64,000 bases of DNA from assembly GCA_028293125.1 (NCBI GenBank), contig JAQGPJ010000030.1, forward strand, positions 1 to 64,000, given 5' to 3'. Shown here piece by piece: positions 28,807 to 38,281 of this stretch. The notes beneath the pieces are model-generated. The model was not told the DNA's origin. It ran no database searches and saw only the letters and a program-made list of their open reading frames with translations. Position 1 is the first letter of the stretch; each line of letters starts with the position of its first letter. A program made the position numbers and the translations under genes. The stretch comes from Verrucomicrobiales bacterium (GTDB taxonomy: Bacteria > Verrucomicrobiota > Verrucomicrobiia > Verrucomicrobiales > V1-33).

Positions 28807-29895
28807 TCAGCCATTCTGGCCTCGCTGTCTCAGCACATGGTCCAGGATCACCAGCCAGGTCATGGCCTCCACGATGGGGACGGCGCGGGGCAGGACGCAG
28901 GGGTCATGGCGGCCGCGGCCCTTCAGGGTGGTGTCGGTGTGTGGGGCGCTGGTCACGGTGTCCTGGGCGTGCATCACAGTGGCCACGGGCTTGAAGGCCA
29001 CACGGAAGAGGATGGGTTCGCCATTGCTCATGCCGCCCTGCACGCCGCCGGAGTCGTTTTTAGTCGTATGGACCTGGCCGTCCGTGCCCATGCGGAAAGG
29101 GTCGTTATGTTCCAGCCCGGTGAGCATGGTGCCGGCGAAGCCGCTGCCGATTTCGAATGCCTTGGTGGCTGGCAGGCTGAGCATGGCTTTGGCGAGATCG
29201 GCGTCGATTTTATCAAAAACAGGCTCGCCCAAACCGGCGGGGCAATTCCGCACCACGCACTCCACCACGCCGCCCACGCTGTTGCCAGTGGAGCGCATCT
29301 CCTTGATCAGGTCCGTCATGGGCTCTACCAGCGCGGGATCGCCGGTGCGGACGATGTTGCCCTCAATGGTCTCCCGCGAAACAGTCAGAGGATCCACGGA
29401 GGCGTTGAGATGCTTCACGCTTTTCACCCACGCGATCACGTCCAGCCCCGGTGCCAGCACCTCCAGCACCTGCTGCGCCACCGAGGCCGCGGCCACACGG
29501 CCGATGGTTTCCCGCGCGCTCGACCGCCCGCCGCCGCGCCAGTCGCGGAAGCCGTATTTGGCGTCGTAGGTGTAGTCCGCGTGGCTGGGGCGGTATTTGC
29601 CGGCCATCTCGTTGTAGGCCTCGGACCGGTGGTCCTCGTTGCGCACGAGGATGGAGATGGGCGTGCCCGTGGTCCGGTCCTCGAAAACACCACTCAGAAT
29701 CTCGGCGCGGTCCCCCTCCTTCCGGGGAGTGGTGATCTCGCTCTGACCCGGACGGCGGCGGTCCAAAGCCGCTTGTATTTTATCCAGCGACAGGGGCACG
29801 CGGGCGGGACAGCCGTCAATGACGACCCCCACACCCCCGCCATGGGATTCACCCCAGGTTGTAACACGGAAAGCCTGACCCCAAGTGCTGGACAT
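28807..29895 (-). CDS. aroC: Chorismate synthase
   Basis: This 362-residue enzyme makes chorismate from EPSP in the last shikimate-pathway step and needs reduced FMN. Family signatures are [20 protein letters not shown] at residues 12-31, [24 protein letters not shown] near residues 106-129, and [13 protein letters not shown]. Length is normal for the family. No other aro genes are in the window. Confidence 0.97.
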   Translation of the reverse strand: MSSTWGQAFRVTTWGESHGGGVGVVIDGCPARVPLSLDKIQAALDRRRPGQSEITTPRKEGDRAEILSGVFEDRTTGTPISILVRNEDHRSEAYNEMAGKYRPSHADYTYDAKYGFRDWRGGGRSSARETIGRVAAASVAQQVLEVLAPGLDVIAWVKSVKHLNASVDPLTVSRETIEGNIVRTGDPALVEPMTDLIKEMRSTGNSVGGVVECVVRNCPAGLGEPVFDKIDADLAKAMLSLPATKAFEIGSGFAGTMLTGLEHNDPFRMGTDGQVHTTKNDSGGVQGGMSNGEPILFRVAFKPVATVMHAQDTVTSAPHTDTTLKGRGRHDPCVLPRAVPIVEAMTWLVILDHVLRQRGQNG

Positions 29896-30035
29896 ATGCC
29901 TGTTCCGCTAAGACAGGATTTTTCCGGCGGCAAGAGGGAGTGGAATTCCGGGTTGTAAGCTGACAACCGGCCTGCTGCGGGCTGAAACGCCGGTCCACGC
30001 TGGCAATGGGGCACGCGCCGTGAATCAGTCGCGGC

Positions 30036-30809
30036 ATGAAGTTCATCACATGGAATGTCAATGGCCTGCGCTCCGTCTTTGGAAAGGGATTCGACGGCTT
30101 TGTGAACGCGGAACGCCCGGACTTTCTGCTGCTGCAGGAGACCCGGGTGGATCCCCACTCCATGGAGTGGGACTGGCTGCCGGGCTACCACCGGCACTGG
30201 AACCGCGCGGCCAAGCCCGGCTACAGTGGCACCGGCATCCTGACCCGGCATGAGCCTCTGAGTGTCCGGCACGGCATGGGCCTGCCGGAGCACGACAACG
30301 AGGGCCGCGTGCTCACGCTGGAGTATCCGGGCGCATGGATCGTCTGCGTTTACACTCCCAATGCCCAGGCGGAACTGGCGCGGCTGCCCTACCGCCAGAC
30401 TTGGGATGCCGCTTTCCTGAAGTATGTCAGCGGACTGGAGAAAACCAAACCGGTGCTTTTCGCCGGCGATCTGAATGTGGCACACAAGGAGATCGATATC
30501 ACCCGGCCGGCCTCCAACCGCCTGAGCCCCGGATTCTCCGATGAGGAGCGCGCAGGATTTGACAATATCCTGACCGCGGGGTTCCACGACGCCTTCCGGG
30601 AATTCGACTCCCGGCCTGCGCAGTACTCGTGGTGGAGCTTCCGGGCCAACGCCCGCGCCAACAATGTGGGATGGCGCATCGACTACTGGTGCACTTCCCC
30701 GCGGCTTCGCGCCGCATTGAAGTCCTGCGTCATCCGTCAGGACATTCATGGCTCTGATCACTGCCCGGTGACTCTGGAGACCGATGACAGGATTCTCACC
30801 GGCATGTGA
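30036..30809 (+). CDS. xthA: Exodeoxyribonuclease III
   Basis: This 257-residue Mg-dependent enzyme cleaves abasic sites and degrades DNA from 3' ends. Active-site motifs are NVNGLRS near residue 7, LQETR with the metal-binding E35, YTPNA, GDLNVAH (D145, N147), and GSDHCPV with the catalytic Asp-His. It is divergent from aroC with about 140 bp between, which may hold promoters for both genes. Confidence 0.97.
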   Translation: MKFITWNVNGLRSVFGKGFDGFVNAERPDFLLLQETRVDPHSMEWDWLPGYHRHWNRAAKPGYSGTGILTRHEPLSVRHGMGLPEHDNEGRVLTLEYPGAWIVCVYTPNAQAELARLPYRQTWDAAFLKYVSGLEKTKPVLFAGDLNVAHKEIDITRPASNRLSPGFSDEERAGFDNILTAGFHDAFREFDSRPAQYSWWSFRANARANNVGWRIDYWCTSPRLRAALKSCVIRQDIHGSDHCPVTLETDDRILTGM

Positions 30810-30949
30810 CAGGATCGGCTGCCGGCGTGCAGGAATCTCTGAATACCTGCAACAGTCCGGGCAGAGCAGCGAGGAATGGCTGCCACCGCCCGGACTGCGG
30901 ACAGGTTAGGTCAGGTCTGATCTGACTGGCTGGAAACTACCAGCTTCCG

Positions 30950-30967
30950 AAGCCGGATGTCCGGCTT
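30950..30967. terminator. Perfect 8-bp hairpin between convergent genes
   Basis: AAGCCGGA, a TG loop and TCCGGCTT form a perfect stem about 140 bp after xthA and 14 bp before the EF-hand gene's stop. There is no strong T run, so a bidirectional terminator is only plausible. Confidence 0.35.
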
Positions 30968-30980
30968 TGCCCGGTTCAGC

Positions 30981-31364
30981 TCAGGCCTTTTTAGTTTCCT
31001 CTTTTTTAGGATGCTCAGCGGCTTTGCCGCCTTTGCCCTGTTTGCCTTTTCCGGCAGGCTTGGCGGTGAATTCCTCAAGACTCACCTTGCTGTCGGCGTT
31101 GGTGTCCTTCCGTTTGAAGATCTCGTCAGCCTTGCTGTTGTCCTTTTTGAAGCGCGGCAGGGCCTTGAACTCCTCCAAAGTAAGGTGGGAGTCGCTGTTG
31201 GCGTCCGCCTTTTTGAAGTTCTCCTCCTGCTGGGCTTTGGCGTCATCCTTTTTTTCGGATTCAGCAGCGGGAGCCGGAGTGGCGGGAGCCGCCGGCTTGT
31301 CCTCCGCATGCAGGCCAATGGCCAGGAAAGGAACCGTCAGGAGGGCGATCAGCTTGATTTTCAT
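30981..31364 (-). CDS. Exported EF-hand domain protein
   Basis: This 127-residue protein has a signal peptide (about 1-20), an Ala/Pro/Lys-rich segment and two EF-hand-like loops: DANSDSHLTLEEF and DTNADSKVSLEEF, each with Asp at positions 1, 3 and 5 of the loop and Glu at position 12. Both should bind calcium. The C-terminus is Lys/Gly/Glu-rich. Such small EF-hand proteins are common in Verrucomicrobia and Planctomycetes; function here is unknown. Confidence 0.85.
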   Translation of the reverse strand: MKIKLIALLTVPFLAIGLHAEDKPAAPATPAPAAESEKKDDAKAQQEENFKKADANSDSHLTLEEFKALPRFKKDNSKADEIFKRKDTNADSKVSLEEFTAKPAGKGKQGKGGKAAEHPKKEETKKA

Positions 31365-31572
31365 ATGCGGGGTTTGCTTGATTACTTGGTTGTATTGGCT
31401 TCCAGGTTGGAAATGGCGGACGGTGCCTATGCGCGCTGCCCGCCATTGTGGTATCAGGCGGGAATTCCACGCCCGGCGTTACACGCGAACGCGGGAACTT
31501 GGCGGTTTTCCGCCCGCCGATAGCCATTGATGCGGATTTCCCTGTCCGCACCTCCAAGTTTTTCACTATCCG

Positions 31573-32502
31573 TTAATCGGATTTCGAATTGCCAGCCTTG
31601 GACAAAGGATTGGCGAAGACGCCCAAATGGCTGCCGGAGGGGCGCTCGCGCCCGGGAATGCCGAGCTGAATGGGGCGGTTGATCACTTTGGGGTTCCCCT
31701 GTGCATCCGCCATAACCATGGTGGTGGTGCCGCCGCCGTCGAGATTGATGGCGTCTGTGGCTCCCATGGCGGTGAACCACGTGCCCATCTCCACCGTGGT
31801 GCAGCCCTCGCTGTAGCCGGCTTGGCGGCCATCCACGGTCAGCAGCCAGAGGGTTTTGCCGTCGCCGCTGATGGCGGCCCCCGTGCGGGGATGCAGCTTG
31901 GTGTCGGTGGCGATGCTTTTGCCGTTTTTCAGAATGATCTGAAAGCCGCAGACCGCCTGACTGATTTCCTCAAGGGGAAAAGGCGGGGCGCTGATCCGCA
32001 GGGTGCCATCCTTCATCTGAAGCAGGGCGGGATGGCTACTGGCGGGGGAGACCACTTTGCCGTCGGAGATTTGAAGGCCCACAATATCCTCCGGCAGCCC
32101 CTCCAGCGCATACACCTTGTCGAAAGGCGCGGCGTTGACCGCCGCCTGGCAGCGCCAGGCTTTCAGAAATGAGGACGTGAACTGACTGGTGGTTTCCCCG
32201 GGAGCCTCACCGTTGTCCGGCGTGGCCAGCAGCCGCACGCCCGGCGCGGCCAGATCCACCCGTAGCACCTGGGCGCGGATGGGGCGGGGTTTGGGAGCCG
32301 TGATTTCGGCCAGGTCAACGCCCTGAAACACCGGCTTCCAGACGGCGGCGCGGAAGGCGGGTTCAACCGCGGCACCGGTGCTCTCCTTGTCCGATGGCGC
32401 CTCCTTTTCCTCAGCCCGCAGCGGTGAGGAAAAGGAAAGGGAAAACGCGCTGACCACGGCCAGCAGCAGTGCCGGAGGGAGTCTCTTCGTTATTCCCCTC
32501 AT
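31573..32502 (-). CDS. Phosphodiester glycosidase family protein
   Basis: This 309-residue protein has a signal peptide (about 1-30) and the NAGPA-type domain. Motifs include CQAAVNAAPFD, LWLLTVDGRQAGYSEGCT, and ATDAINLDGGGTTTMV, where the Asp-Gly-Gly-Gly run is characteristic. It would hydrolyse phosphodiester-linked sugars outside the cytoplasm. It is coupled to the propeller gene by an ATGA overlap (start codon 32502). Confidence 0.88.
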   Translation of the reverse strand: MRGITKRLPPALLLAVVSAFSLSFSSPLRAEEKEAPSDKESTGAAVEPAFRAAVWKPVFQGVDLAEITAPKPRPIRAQVLRVDLAAPGVRLLATPDNGEAPGETTSQFTSSFLKAWRCQAAVNAAPFDKVYALEGLPEDIVGLQISDGKVVSPASSHPALLQMKDGTLRISAPPFPLEEISQAVCGFQIILKNGKSIATDTKLHPRTGAAISGDGKTLWLLTVDGRQAGYSEGCTTVEMGTWFTAMGATDAINLDGGGTTTMVMADAQGNPKVINRPIQLGIPGRERPSGSHLGVFANPLSKAGNSKSD

Positions 32503-33830
32503 GGTTTGCGGCCGATGCAGTGAAGCGCGGCGTTGGTGCGGATAAACAGGCAGCCCTGGGCGGCGGCGATGCTGGAGCGGATATCCTTCTCCGCGGGGCC
32601 GCCCATGTCCACTTGGTAAACCACCTTGGCCTCGTCGCCGGCCTCCATCACCGTGACTTTTCCGCGCTGGTCCATGAAGTATATTTTCCCGTCCGCGCCG
32701 GTGGGGGAGGACTCGATTTTCACGCCGTCCATCCGCTGCTCCCAATACATTTTGCCGGTTTTGGGCTCCAGGCAGCTGAGCGCCTTGCGGTCGCTGTTCA
32801 TGATGTAGAACCGGCCCTTGTAATAAAGCGGCGTGGAGACATCGGAGGAGACATCCTGGCTGTTCACCTCGTCGCTGCTGGACCACGCGATGAAGTCGTC
32901 CTTCAGCAGGCCTGAGCCGCCGGTTTTGATGGCGTAGGCGGGGGCACGTTTGGGGGCGCAGACCAGTACCGTGTCCTGGGCCACCACCACACTGGGCACC
33001 AGACGCCAGTGCGAGATTTTCTCAGGGTTCCAAGTCCCCCAGCGCCAGATCTCTTTGCCAGTCGCCGCCTCGTGGGAGGTCAGGCAGTCCCCACCCGCCA
33101 CGATCAACTCCGTCTTTCCCTCCCGGACGACCGGCACGGGAGTGTTGAAGGCCTCATGGGACTCTCCGTTGGCGTCGCTGGGACGCACGTGCCGCCAGAT
33201 CTCTTTGCCGCTGGCGGGATCCATGGCCAGCAGATAGGACTCATTGTTGCCATCCTTGCGGCCCCGCAGGGTGCCGTTGCTTTCAAAGGTGGTGTCGCGC
33301 TGGAGCACCTGCAGGTAGAGATGCCCGTTAAAAAGCACCGGGCTGCTGGAGAAGCCCCACAGGAACGCGAAGTTGCCGTATTCCTTCTGGATTTGGCGCT
33401 TCCACAGCTCCTTGCCGCTGAAGTCGAAGGCCGCCAGGTCACCGGTGCCGAAGAAGAAGATCACGCGCTGGCCGTCCGTCACCGGCGAGGGGCCGCTGAA
33501 GGTGCTGCGGTCATCCGAGCGGAAGCCGGTGCCAATCTCCCGCCGCCAGCGCTCCTGACCGGTTTTGCGGTCCAGGCAGATGCCCCACAGCTTCTGGTTG
33601 GGCTCGTCGGTGGTGGTCAGGAACACGCTGTCCTCCCACACCACCGGCGTGGAGGCGGCGGGGCCAGGCAGGGAAAAGGACCACAGACAGTTTTCGGTGG
33701 GCGAGAACTTCTCCGGCAGGTTGGTCTCGTCGCTGGAGCCGTCAAAGTGGGGGCCGCGCCAGTTCGGCCAGTTGCCGGCGTGGCTGGAGAGGGTGCCCAG
33801 GGCAAATACCAGAGTGGTCAGCAGTTTCAT
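32499..33830 (-). CDS. PQQ-like beta-propeller protein, exported
   Basis: This 443-residue protein has a signal peptide (about 1-18), then a repeated beta-propeller with blade motifs ending in Trp (ASGKEIWRHV, ATGKEIWRWG, KTGKMYWEQRM) as in BamB/PQQ-dehydrogenase-type propellers. NWPNWRGPHFDGSS at the N-terminus is typical of such proteins in Planctomycetes and Verrucomicrobia. It has no identifiable catalytic residues. Its stop overlaps the start of the glycosidase gene (ATGA). Confidence 0.88.
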   Translation of the reverse strand: MKLLTTLVFALGTLSSHAGNWPNWRGPHFDGSSDETNLPEKFSPTENCLWSFSLPGPAASTPVVWEDSVFLTTTDEPNQKLWGICLDRKTGQERWRREIGTGFRSDDRSTFSGPSPVTDGQRVIFFFGTGDLAAFDFSGKELWKRQIQKEYGNFAFLWGFSSSPVLFNGHLYLQVLQRDTTFESNGTLRGRKDGNNESYLLAMDPASGKEIWRHVRPSDANGESHEAFNTPVPVVREGKTELIVAGGDCLTSHEAATGKEIWRWGTWNPEKISHWRLVPSVVVAQDTVLVCAPKRAPAYAIKTGGSGLLKDDFIAWSSSDEVNSQDVSSDVSTPLYYKGRFYIMNSDRKALSCLEPKTGKMYWEQRMDGVKIESSPTGADGKIYFMDQRGKVTVMEAGDEAKVVYQVDMGGPAEKDIRSSIAAAQGCLFIRTNAALHCIGRKP

Positions 33831-33895
33831 GGGAGGACTGAAGATGTCAGGAGGGGGAATGATTGAGGAGGCAAAGGAAAGATGAAGGGACTTGG

Positions 33896-34675
33896 TTATT
33901 CATCGGTGGGGGGCACCAGTTCGCCGGCCTTCAGCGGGCGGATCCGCACGTTGCGGATGGCTCCCTTGGTGTCGTAGCTAGCGAAGCCCAGAGGCATGCA
34001 CTTCTGGATCTCGCTGTGGTGCATGCTGACGGTGCGGCCCTGGACAGCCACCTTGAACTGCTCCTTGCCGTCGATCAGGCCACGCAGGCAGTCCTTGGTC
34101 ACTTGGAGCGTGAACTCATACCAGCGGCCGGTCACAAACTCCGTGGAGCCCGTGGTGTCATTCTCGTTGGCATACTGGTGGCCGAGGGCGGTAATGCCCG
34201 TGGTCCAGCCGCCCCAGCCGCCGGTGACGAAGGTGCCGCAGGTTTTCTCAGAGCCGAAGGGAAAAGTCATGGAGGCGAAAAAATCGCGCCCCTCCAGCCG
34301 CATGCCCTGCCACGAAATTTCGTAATCGGTCAGCAGCAGCGGGTGCTTCCCCTCATAACGCACCGCCGTCAGCATCTGCCCTTTGCCCAACACCAGCACA
34401 CCGGCCTTGACGGCCTCCTCGCTGAGGGGCGGGCGTTTGTCAGGAACCGGTGGGCTGGTCTCCGGGATCTCCTTCACGATGGTCACGCCCTCGCCGTCGC
34501 CGGTGTCCTGCTTTTTCCACTCCGTCCAGTCCGACACCGTCCATCCCTTGGACGTGGTGCCGGCGGCCGCGGCGGGTTTGGAGTCCCCGGCGGCGGGCAC
34601 CTCCGGTTTCTCGCCGCAGCTGGAGAGTGCCGGCAGCGACAGGCTGGCGAGGAGGGAGAGGAGAATGGGTTTCAT
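33896..34675 (-). CDS. DUF1080-like lipoprotein
   Basis: This 259-residue protein has a signal peptide with a lipobox (ALSSC). The soluble part (YEISWQGMRLEGRDFFASMTF, HHSEIQKCMPLGFASYDTKG, then RNVRIRPL) matches the jelly-roll 3-keto-disaccharide hydrolase/DUF1080-type fold. It precedes the propeller gene by about 65 bp on the same strand, suggesting one exported cluster. The ATG at 34675 starts the signal peptide. Confidence 0.8.
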   Translation of the reverse strand: MKPILLSLLASLSLPALSSCGEKPEVPAAGDSKPAAAAGTTSKGWTVSDWTEWKKQDTGDGEGVTIVKEIPETSPPVPDKRPPLSEEAVKAGVLVLGKGQMLTAVRYEGKHPLLLTDYEISWQGMRLEGRDFFASMTFPFGSEKTCGTFVTGGWGGWTTGITALGHQYANENDTTGSTEFVTGRWYEFTLQVTKDCLRGLIDGKEQFKVAVQGRTVSMHHSEIQKCMPLGFASYDTKGAIRNVRIRPLKAGELVPPTDE

Positions 34676-34952
34676 AAGGCTGGCTGGGAAACGCCGGATG
34701 GCGGGGTGGTCTGTCAGCGGGCGGGCTCCGCACGGGCTCAAAAAAATCCGCCGGCGGCTGAATACTTCACCATGCCTCCCGTCCTAGAAACTGGAATCTG
34801 AAGCTGTGCGGGCAGGACCGCACCGGATCTGAGGATTCCAAACTCTCCCAGCAAAGCCAAAGCCGACTGATTCCCTGACTAAATCAACTGCAGCGGCAAC
34901 CGCCGCCACAACAGCCAGCCAACCAACCAATCATCCAAACAAACAAGCCGCC

Positions 34953-35381
34953 ATGAAAAAGCTCACCCTGCTCCTCGCCGCCATTGCCGGATTCGCTGCC
35001 CTCACTCCCGTCACGGCCTCAGCCGATGGTGGTCACTGCCGGCCCGGCAGCACCCGTGTCAGCTATGACAGCTGCGGCCACCGGGTGGTCTCCATCTACA
35101 CCTTTGTCGGTCGGGCCCGCGACGGCTGCCCGATCTTCCGCTGGGTCGTCCAGCCCCGCTTTGAACGCCCGGTTTACCCCGGCCGTGGCGGTTGTGACCG
35201 CGGTGGCTACGACCGCGGAGGCCGCGGAAGCTATGACCGTGGACACCGTGGTGACTATGACCGCGGAGGCTATGACCGCGGAGGCCGTGGCGGTTATGAC
35301 CGCGGTGGCTACGACCGCGGAGGCCGTGGTGACTATGACCGCGGAGGCCGCGCGGATATCAGCATTCGCATTGGCGGCTGA
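34953..35381 (+). CDS. Exported Gly/Arg/Tyr/Asp repeat protein
   Basis: This 142-residue protein has a signal peptide (about 1-24), a Cys-containing middle (DGGHCRPGS, YDSCGH, RDGCPIF) and then about 60 residues of repeats built from YDRGG and RGGYDRGG-like units, ending DISIRIGG. The DNA repeats (GACCGCGGAGGC-type units, about 35185-35355) are imperfect. Four Cys residues in the N-terminal half could form disulphides. No family is recognised. Confidence 0.8.
   Translation: MKKLTLLLAAIAGFAALTPVTASADGGHCRPGSTRVSYDSCGHRVVSIYTFVGRARDGCPIFRWVVQPRFERPVYPGRGGCDRGGYDRGGRGSYDRGHRGDYDRGGYDRGGRGGYDRGGYDRGGRGDYDRGGRADISIRIGG
35185..35355 (+). repeat. Imperfect tandem repeats encoding YDRGG units
   Basis: Short units (about 12-24 bp, GACCGCGGAGGC and variants) recur through this segment of the surrounding gene. 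They encode Tyr-Asp-Arg-Gly-Gly and Arg-Gly-Gly combinations. They are in frame, so slippage would change repeat number only. Confidence 0.8.
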
Positions 35382-35689
35382 GCATCCCCCGGTCGGGACC
35401 GGCCTGAAATTCCGGTTCGGTTTCTGACCGCTCCTTCCCTAAACTCCATTCAAATTCTCCGGAGCCCGTTCCGCCTTCATAAGGCAGCACGGGTTTTCCG
35501 CGTCTCCGGACGGGACAGATGACAGGGAAAAAGGAGCAGTCCAATGGGAGCTCCCGGCTGGAAGCCATGAAAGGCGAAAGGCGGCAGCTGTGGAAAACGT
35601 TCGGAATGCTTCCGGCAATTTTTATGCAGGTATAGCGTGGCAGGAATGGCACCCCTTGATTTTGTCTTAACGTGTCTTTCCGTCAACAT
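35382..35689. other. Non-coding stretch after the repeat gene
   Basis: No gene is supported here. It leads into the decayed region beginning at 35690. Confidence 0.5.
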
Positions 35690-36060
35690 ATGCACCGGTC
35701 CGCTTTGAAACCCGCCCGCTGGTCTGCCGGAGGGGGCGGCCCGGAACTCGGCCATCAATGAGGCGGGCGGCTTGTGGATTGAGCAGGACACGATGCAGGT
35801 GTCCGCTTGGCTGGGGTCGCTGCCGCAAAGTCGGGGAAGGGGCAGTGCCGTGGCTTATCCCGTGGAAAAATCACCGGCGAAACCCAGGGCGATGCCTTGG
35901 AATAGGCTCTCACGGTAAAAACCCCCACCTTGCGGAAATCAGCCCTGAAACAGCTCACCGACAACTGGATCCGCAAAGACCCGGAAGCCTCCCGCCAAGC
36001 GCTGGAGGCCTTGTCAGCCGAAGAGCGGAGCAGTTTGCAGGAGCCGGGGGGGAAGTCAAA
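35690..36060 (+). pseudogene. Remnant of an Asp-Pro-Glu-Ala helical-repeat protein
   Basis: A start-like sequence (MHRSALKPARW) at 35690 is followed by an in-frame stop at 35759. Further on, two frames encode pieces of one protein: MQVSAWLGSLPQSRG, then, after a one-base loss near the A run at about 35870, ITGETQGDALE, a TAG in place of an expected Trp codon, then ALTVKTPTLRKSALKQL and WIRKDPEASRQALEALS. The repeat pattern (W...DPEA..AL) is common in Verrucomicrobia. No continuous frame exists, so this is a decayed gene. Confidence 0.65.
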
Positions 36061-36145
36061 ATAACCCGGCTGTCAGGGGGCATCGCCGCGGTGGGCCGCT
36101 TGAACTCACTTTGGCCAGTCTTTCCATGCAATCCTGCATGTGCCC

Positions 36146-36365
36146 ATGAACCGGCCTGCTTTGAAATCCGCCTGCTTTCTGCTTTTGAGCTTTGCGCTTG
36201 ACTGGGAATAGGACGTCTGGCGGAGGGGAAGCCCGGCAGGAAGTGGATCAACTGGCGCCATGGCACGAGGGCGGCCTGCTGAAAGTCATCGGGAAATCAG
36301 AAAAGGACGAATCGGCCAAGGGCAAAAAAATAAACCGCCTGGCTCAAACCGTCACGCTCCCATAA
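36146..36365 (+). pseudogene. Second decayed gene start and fragment
   Basis: A signal-peptide-like start (MNRPALKSACFLLLSFALD) at 36146 closely resembles the start at 35690, but stops at 36211. A later frame to about 36365 reads QEVDQLAPWHEGGLLKVIGK and resembles the end of a coding sequence. The two starts look like copies from one duplication, with both copies decayed. The 3' end overlaps recJ by a few bases. Confidence 0.5.
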
Positions 36366-38073
36366 AACTCACCGAAGGCCGCAGCGCCTGCACCAAAAGC
36401 TGCACGCTGACGTGGCCGCGGAAGACGTTGCGGTCCACGTGGAAGGCGATGTCCCAAGGCGGGGGCGGGAGGGTCTGGTCGCCGGCGTTGAACCACATGG
36501 CGGTGCGCATGGTGCCGTCCTGGATGACCTCCAGACGCCAGTGGCGCTCGCGGAGAAGCCGGGGCTCGGCGGAGGGATAGACGCCGCGCGCCATAAAGAC
36601 GGGCTGGGGGTTGGAGTTGCCGAAGGGCTGGAGCTGGTCGTAGTCCTCCAGGAACCCCATGGTCAGCTCCTCCAGCCGGGTTTCGGCGTCCACGTAGAGA
36701 TGGGGCTCCAGTTTGCCGCCGTTGATCTGGCGGCGGACGTGCTCGTGGAATCCCTGACGGAAGGCCTCGAGGTTCTCCTCCCTCACCGTCACGCCCGCAG
36801 CCATTTCGTGGCCGCCGCCGCCCAGCAGCAGGGGGCGGCAGGAATCCAGCGCGGCCACCAGAGACACGCCCGGCACACTGCGACCGCTGCCCTTGCCGTT
36901 GCCCTCATCATCGATGGCGATGACAAACACGGGACGGTAGAACTGCCGCATCAGCCGGGCGGCCACGATGCCCACTACGCCGGGATGCCAGCCGCGGGAG
37001 GCCACCACCAGGCTGCACAGGGGTTCCGTGCCCTCCATCCACTGGCTGGCCAGGGTCAGGGCCTCGGCCTGGATCCGCTGCTCCAAGGTTTGACGTTCCC
37101 GGTTCTGAAGGTCCAGATCACGGGCGATATCCCGAGCCTCTTGGATGTCGCGGCACAGCAGCAGATCCAGGGCGGCGTGCGCCGTGTCCAGACGCCCCGC
37201 GGCGTTCAGACGGGGGCCCAGCCGGAATCCCAGATCCATGGAGGTGTAGGGCTCGTGGATGCCGGACACCTCGATCAGCGCGCGCAGCCCCACACGCCGC
37301 GTGCTGCCCAGGCGGTCCAGTCCCTGGCGCACCAGCAGGCGGTTCTCCTCCACCAGCGGCATGATGTCCGCCACTGTGGCGAGGGCCACCAGATCCAGTT
37401 CCGACTTCAGATCAAAATGCGGCAGCCGCCGCCGCTTGCCCATGGCGTGGGCCACCTTGAAGACCACGCCGGCGCTGCACAGGTAGTGCCAGCCGCCTCC
37501 GCGCTTGGGGTTCACCACCGCCACCGCCTCCGGCAGCCGGTCGGGGTCGGGCTCGTGATGGTCCATCACAATGACTTCAATGCCCTGATCCGCCAGCCAC
37601 GCGGTCTCCGCTTTGGAGGTCGTGCCGCAGTCCACCGCCACCAGCAAGGTGGTTTCCCCCTCCGCCAGGCAGCGTTCCAGACCGCAGCCGGTCATGCCAT
37701 AGCCCTCCTCCATGCGCAGCGGCAGGAAGCACCGCACCTTCAGCCCGTAGGCCTTCAGCAGATCGTGCAGCAGGGTCAGCGAGGTCACGCCGTCCACGTC
37801 GTAATCGCCGTAAAGCACCACCGCCTCCTGGCGGTCCACCGCCTGCAGCAGCCGGTCCACGGCCTTGTCCATGTCCGGCAGCAAAAAAGGATCACCCAGC
37901 TCCTTCAGCCGGGGATTGAGAAAACGCTCCGCGGCCTCCCCGCCGCCGATGCCGCGCTGGGCCAGCAGGCGGCGCACCAGCACTGATTTGGCCCGCACCA
38001 GACCACACGCATTCAGCGACTCCAGACACTCCGTCTGGGCCGGCCGTAAAATCCATTGGGTGGGTGCTGCCAT
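36352..38073 (-). CDS. recJ: Single-stranded-DNA-specific exonuclease RecJ
   Basis: This 573-residue DHH-family 5'-3' exonuclease acts in recombination and mismatch repair. Conserved motifs are LYGDYDVDGVTS near residues 89-100 (DHH motif I), VDCGTT, MDHHEP (DHH motif), GPRLNAAGRLD, RSVPGVSL and GGGGHEMAAGV (DHHA1 motif). Length matches the family. The start ATG at 38073 is preceded by a 208-bp gap shared with the divergent hydrolase gene. Confidence 0.97.
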   Translation of the reverse strand: MAAPTQWILRPAQTECLESLNACGLVRAKSVLVRRLLAQRGIGGGEAAERFLNPRLKELGDPFLLPDMDKAVDRLLQAVDRQEAVVLYGDYDVDGVTSLTLLHDLLKAYGLKVRCFLPLRMEEGYGMTGCGLERCLAEGETTLLVAVDCGTTSKAETAWLADQGIEVIVMDHHEPDPDRLPEAVAVVNPKRGGGWHYLCSAGVVFKVAHAMGKRRRLPHFDLKSELDLVALATVADIMPLVEENRLLVRQGLDRLGSTRRVGLRALIEVSGIHEPYTSMDLGFRLGPRLNAAGRLDTAHAALDLLLCRDIQEARDIARDLDLQNRERQTLEQRIQAEALTLASQWMEGTEPLCSLVVASRGWHPGVVGIVAARLMRQFYRPVFVIAIDDEGNGKGSGRSVPGVSLVAALDSCRPLLLGGGGHEMAAGVTVREENLEAFRQGFHEHVRRQINGGKLEPHLYVDAETRLEELTMGFLEDYDQLQPFGNSNPQPVFMARGVYPSAEPRLLRERHWRLEVIQDGTMRTAMWFNAGDQTLPPPPWDIAFHVDRNVFRGHVSVQLLVQALRPSVSFMGA

Positions 38074-38281
38074 TAATTACAAAGGTTCTGCCATAATGCG
38101 CCTGTTCCGGATTGCAACCCGCGTGCCGGTCCCACGCTGTTTTCCCTTTCGGCAAAAAAGCCGTCCGATGGAGTTTCCGCTCCTGAATTCCGCTTCCAAG
38201 CGCGGCAGCTTGGCGTTTTATGGCGTTTTGCCTTCCTCCTTTCCACATTTTCAGATTCCGTTGCCCCTTTGACATTCAACT

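Noticed and set aside
35185-35355. Possible CRISPR-like or regulatory repeat array
   Set aside because: The repeats are short, in frame and encode YDRGG protein units within a signal-peptide gene; there are no spacers.
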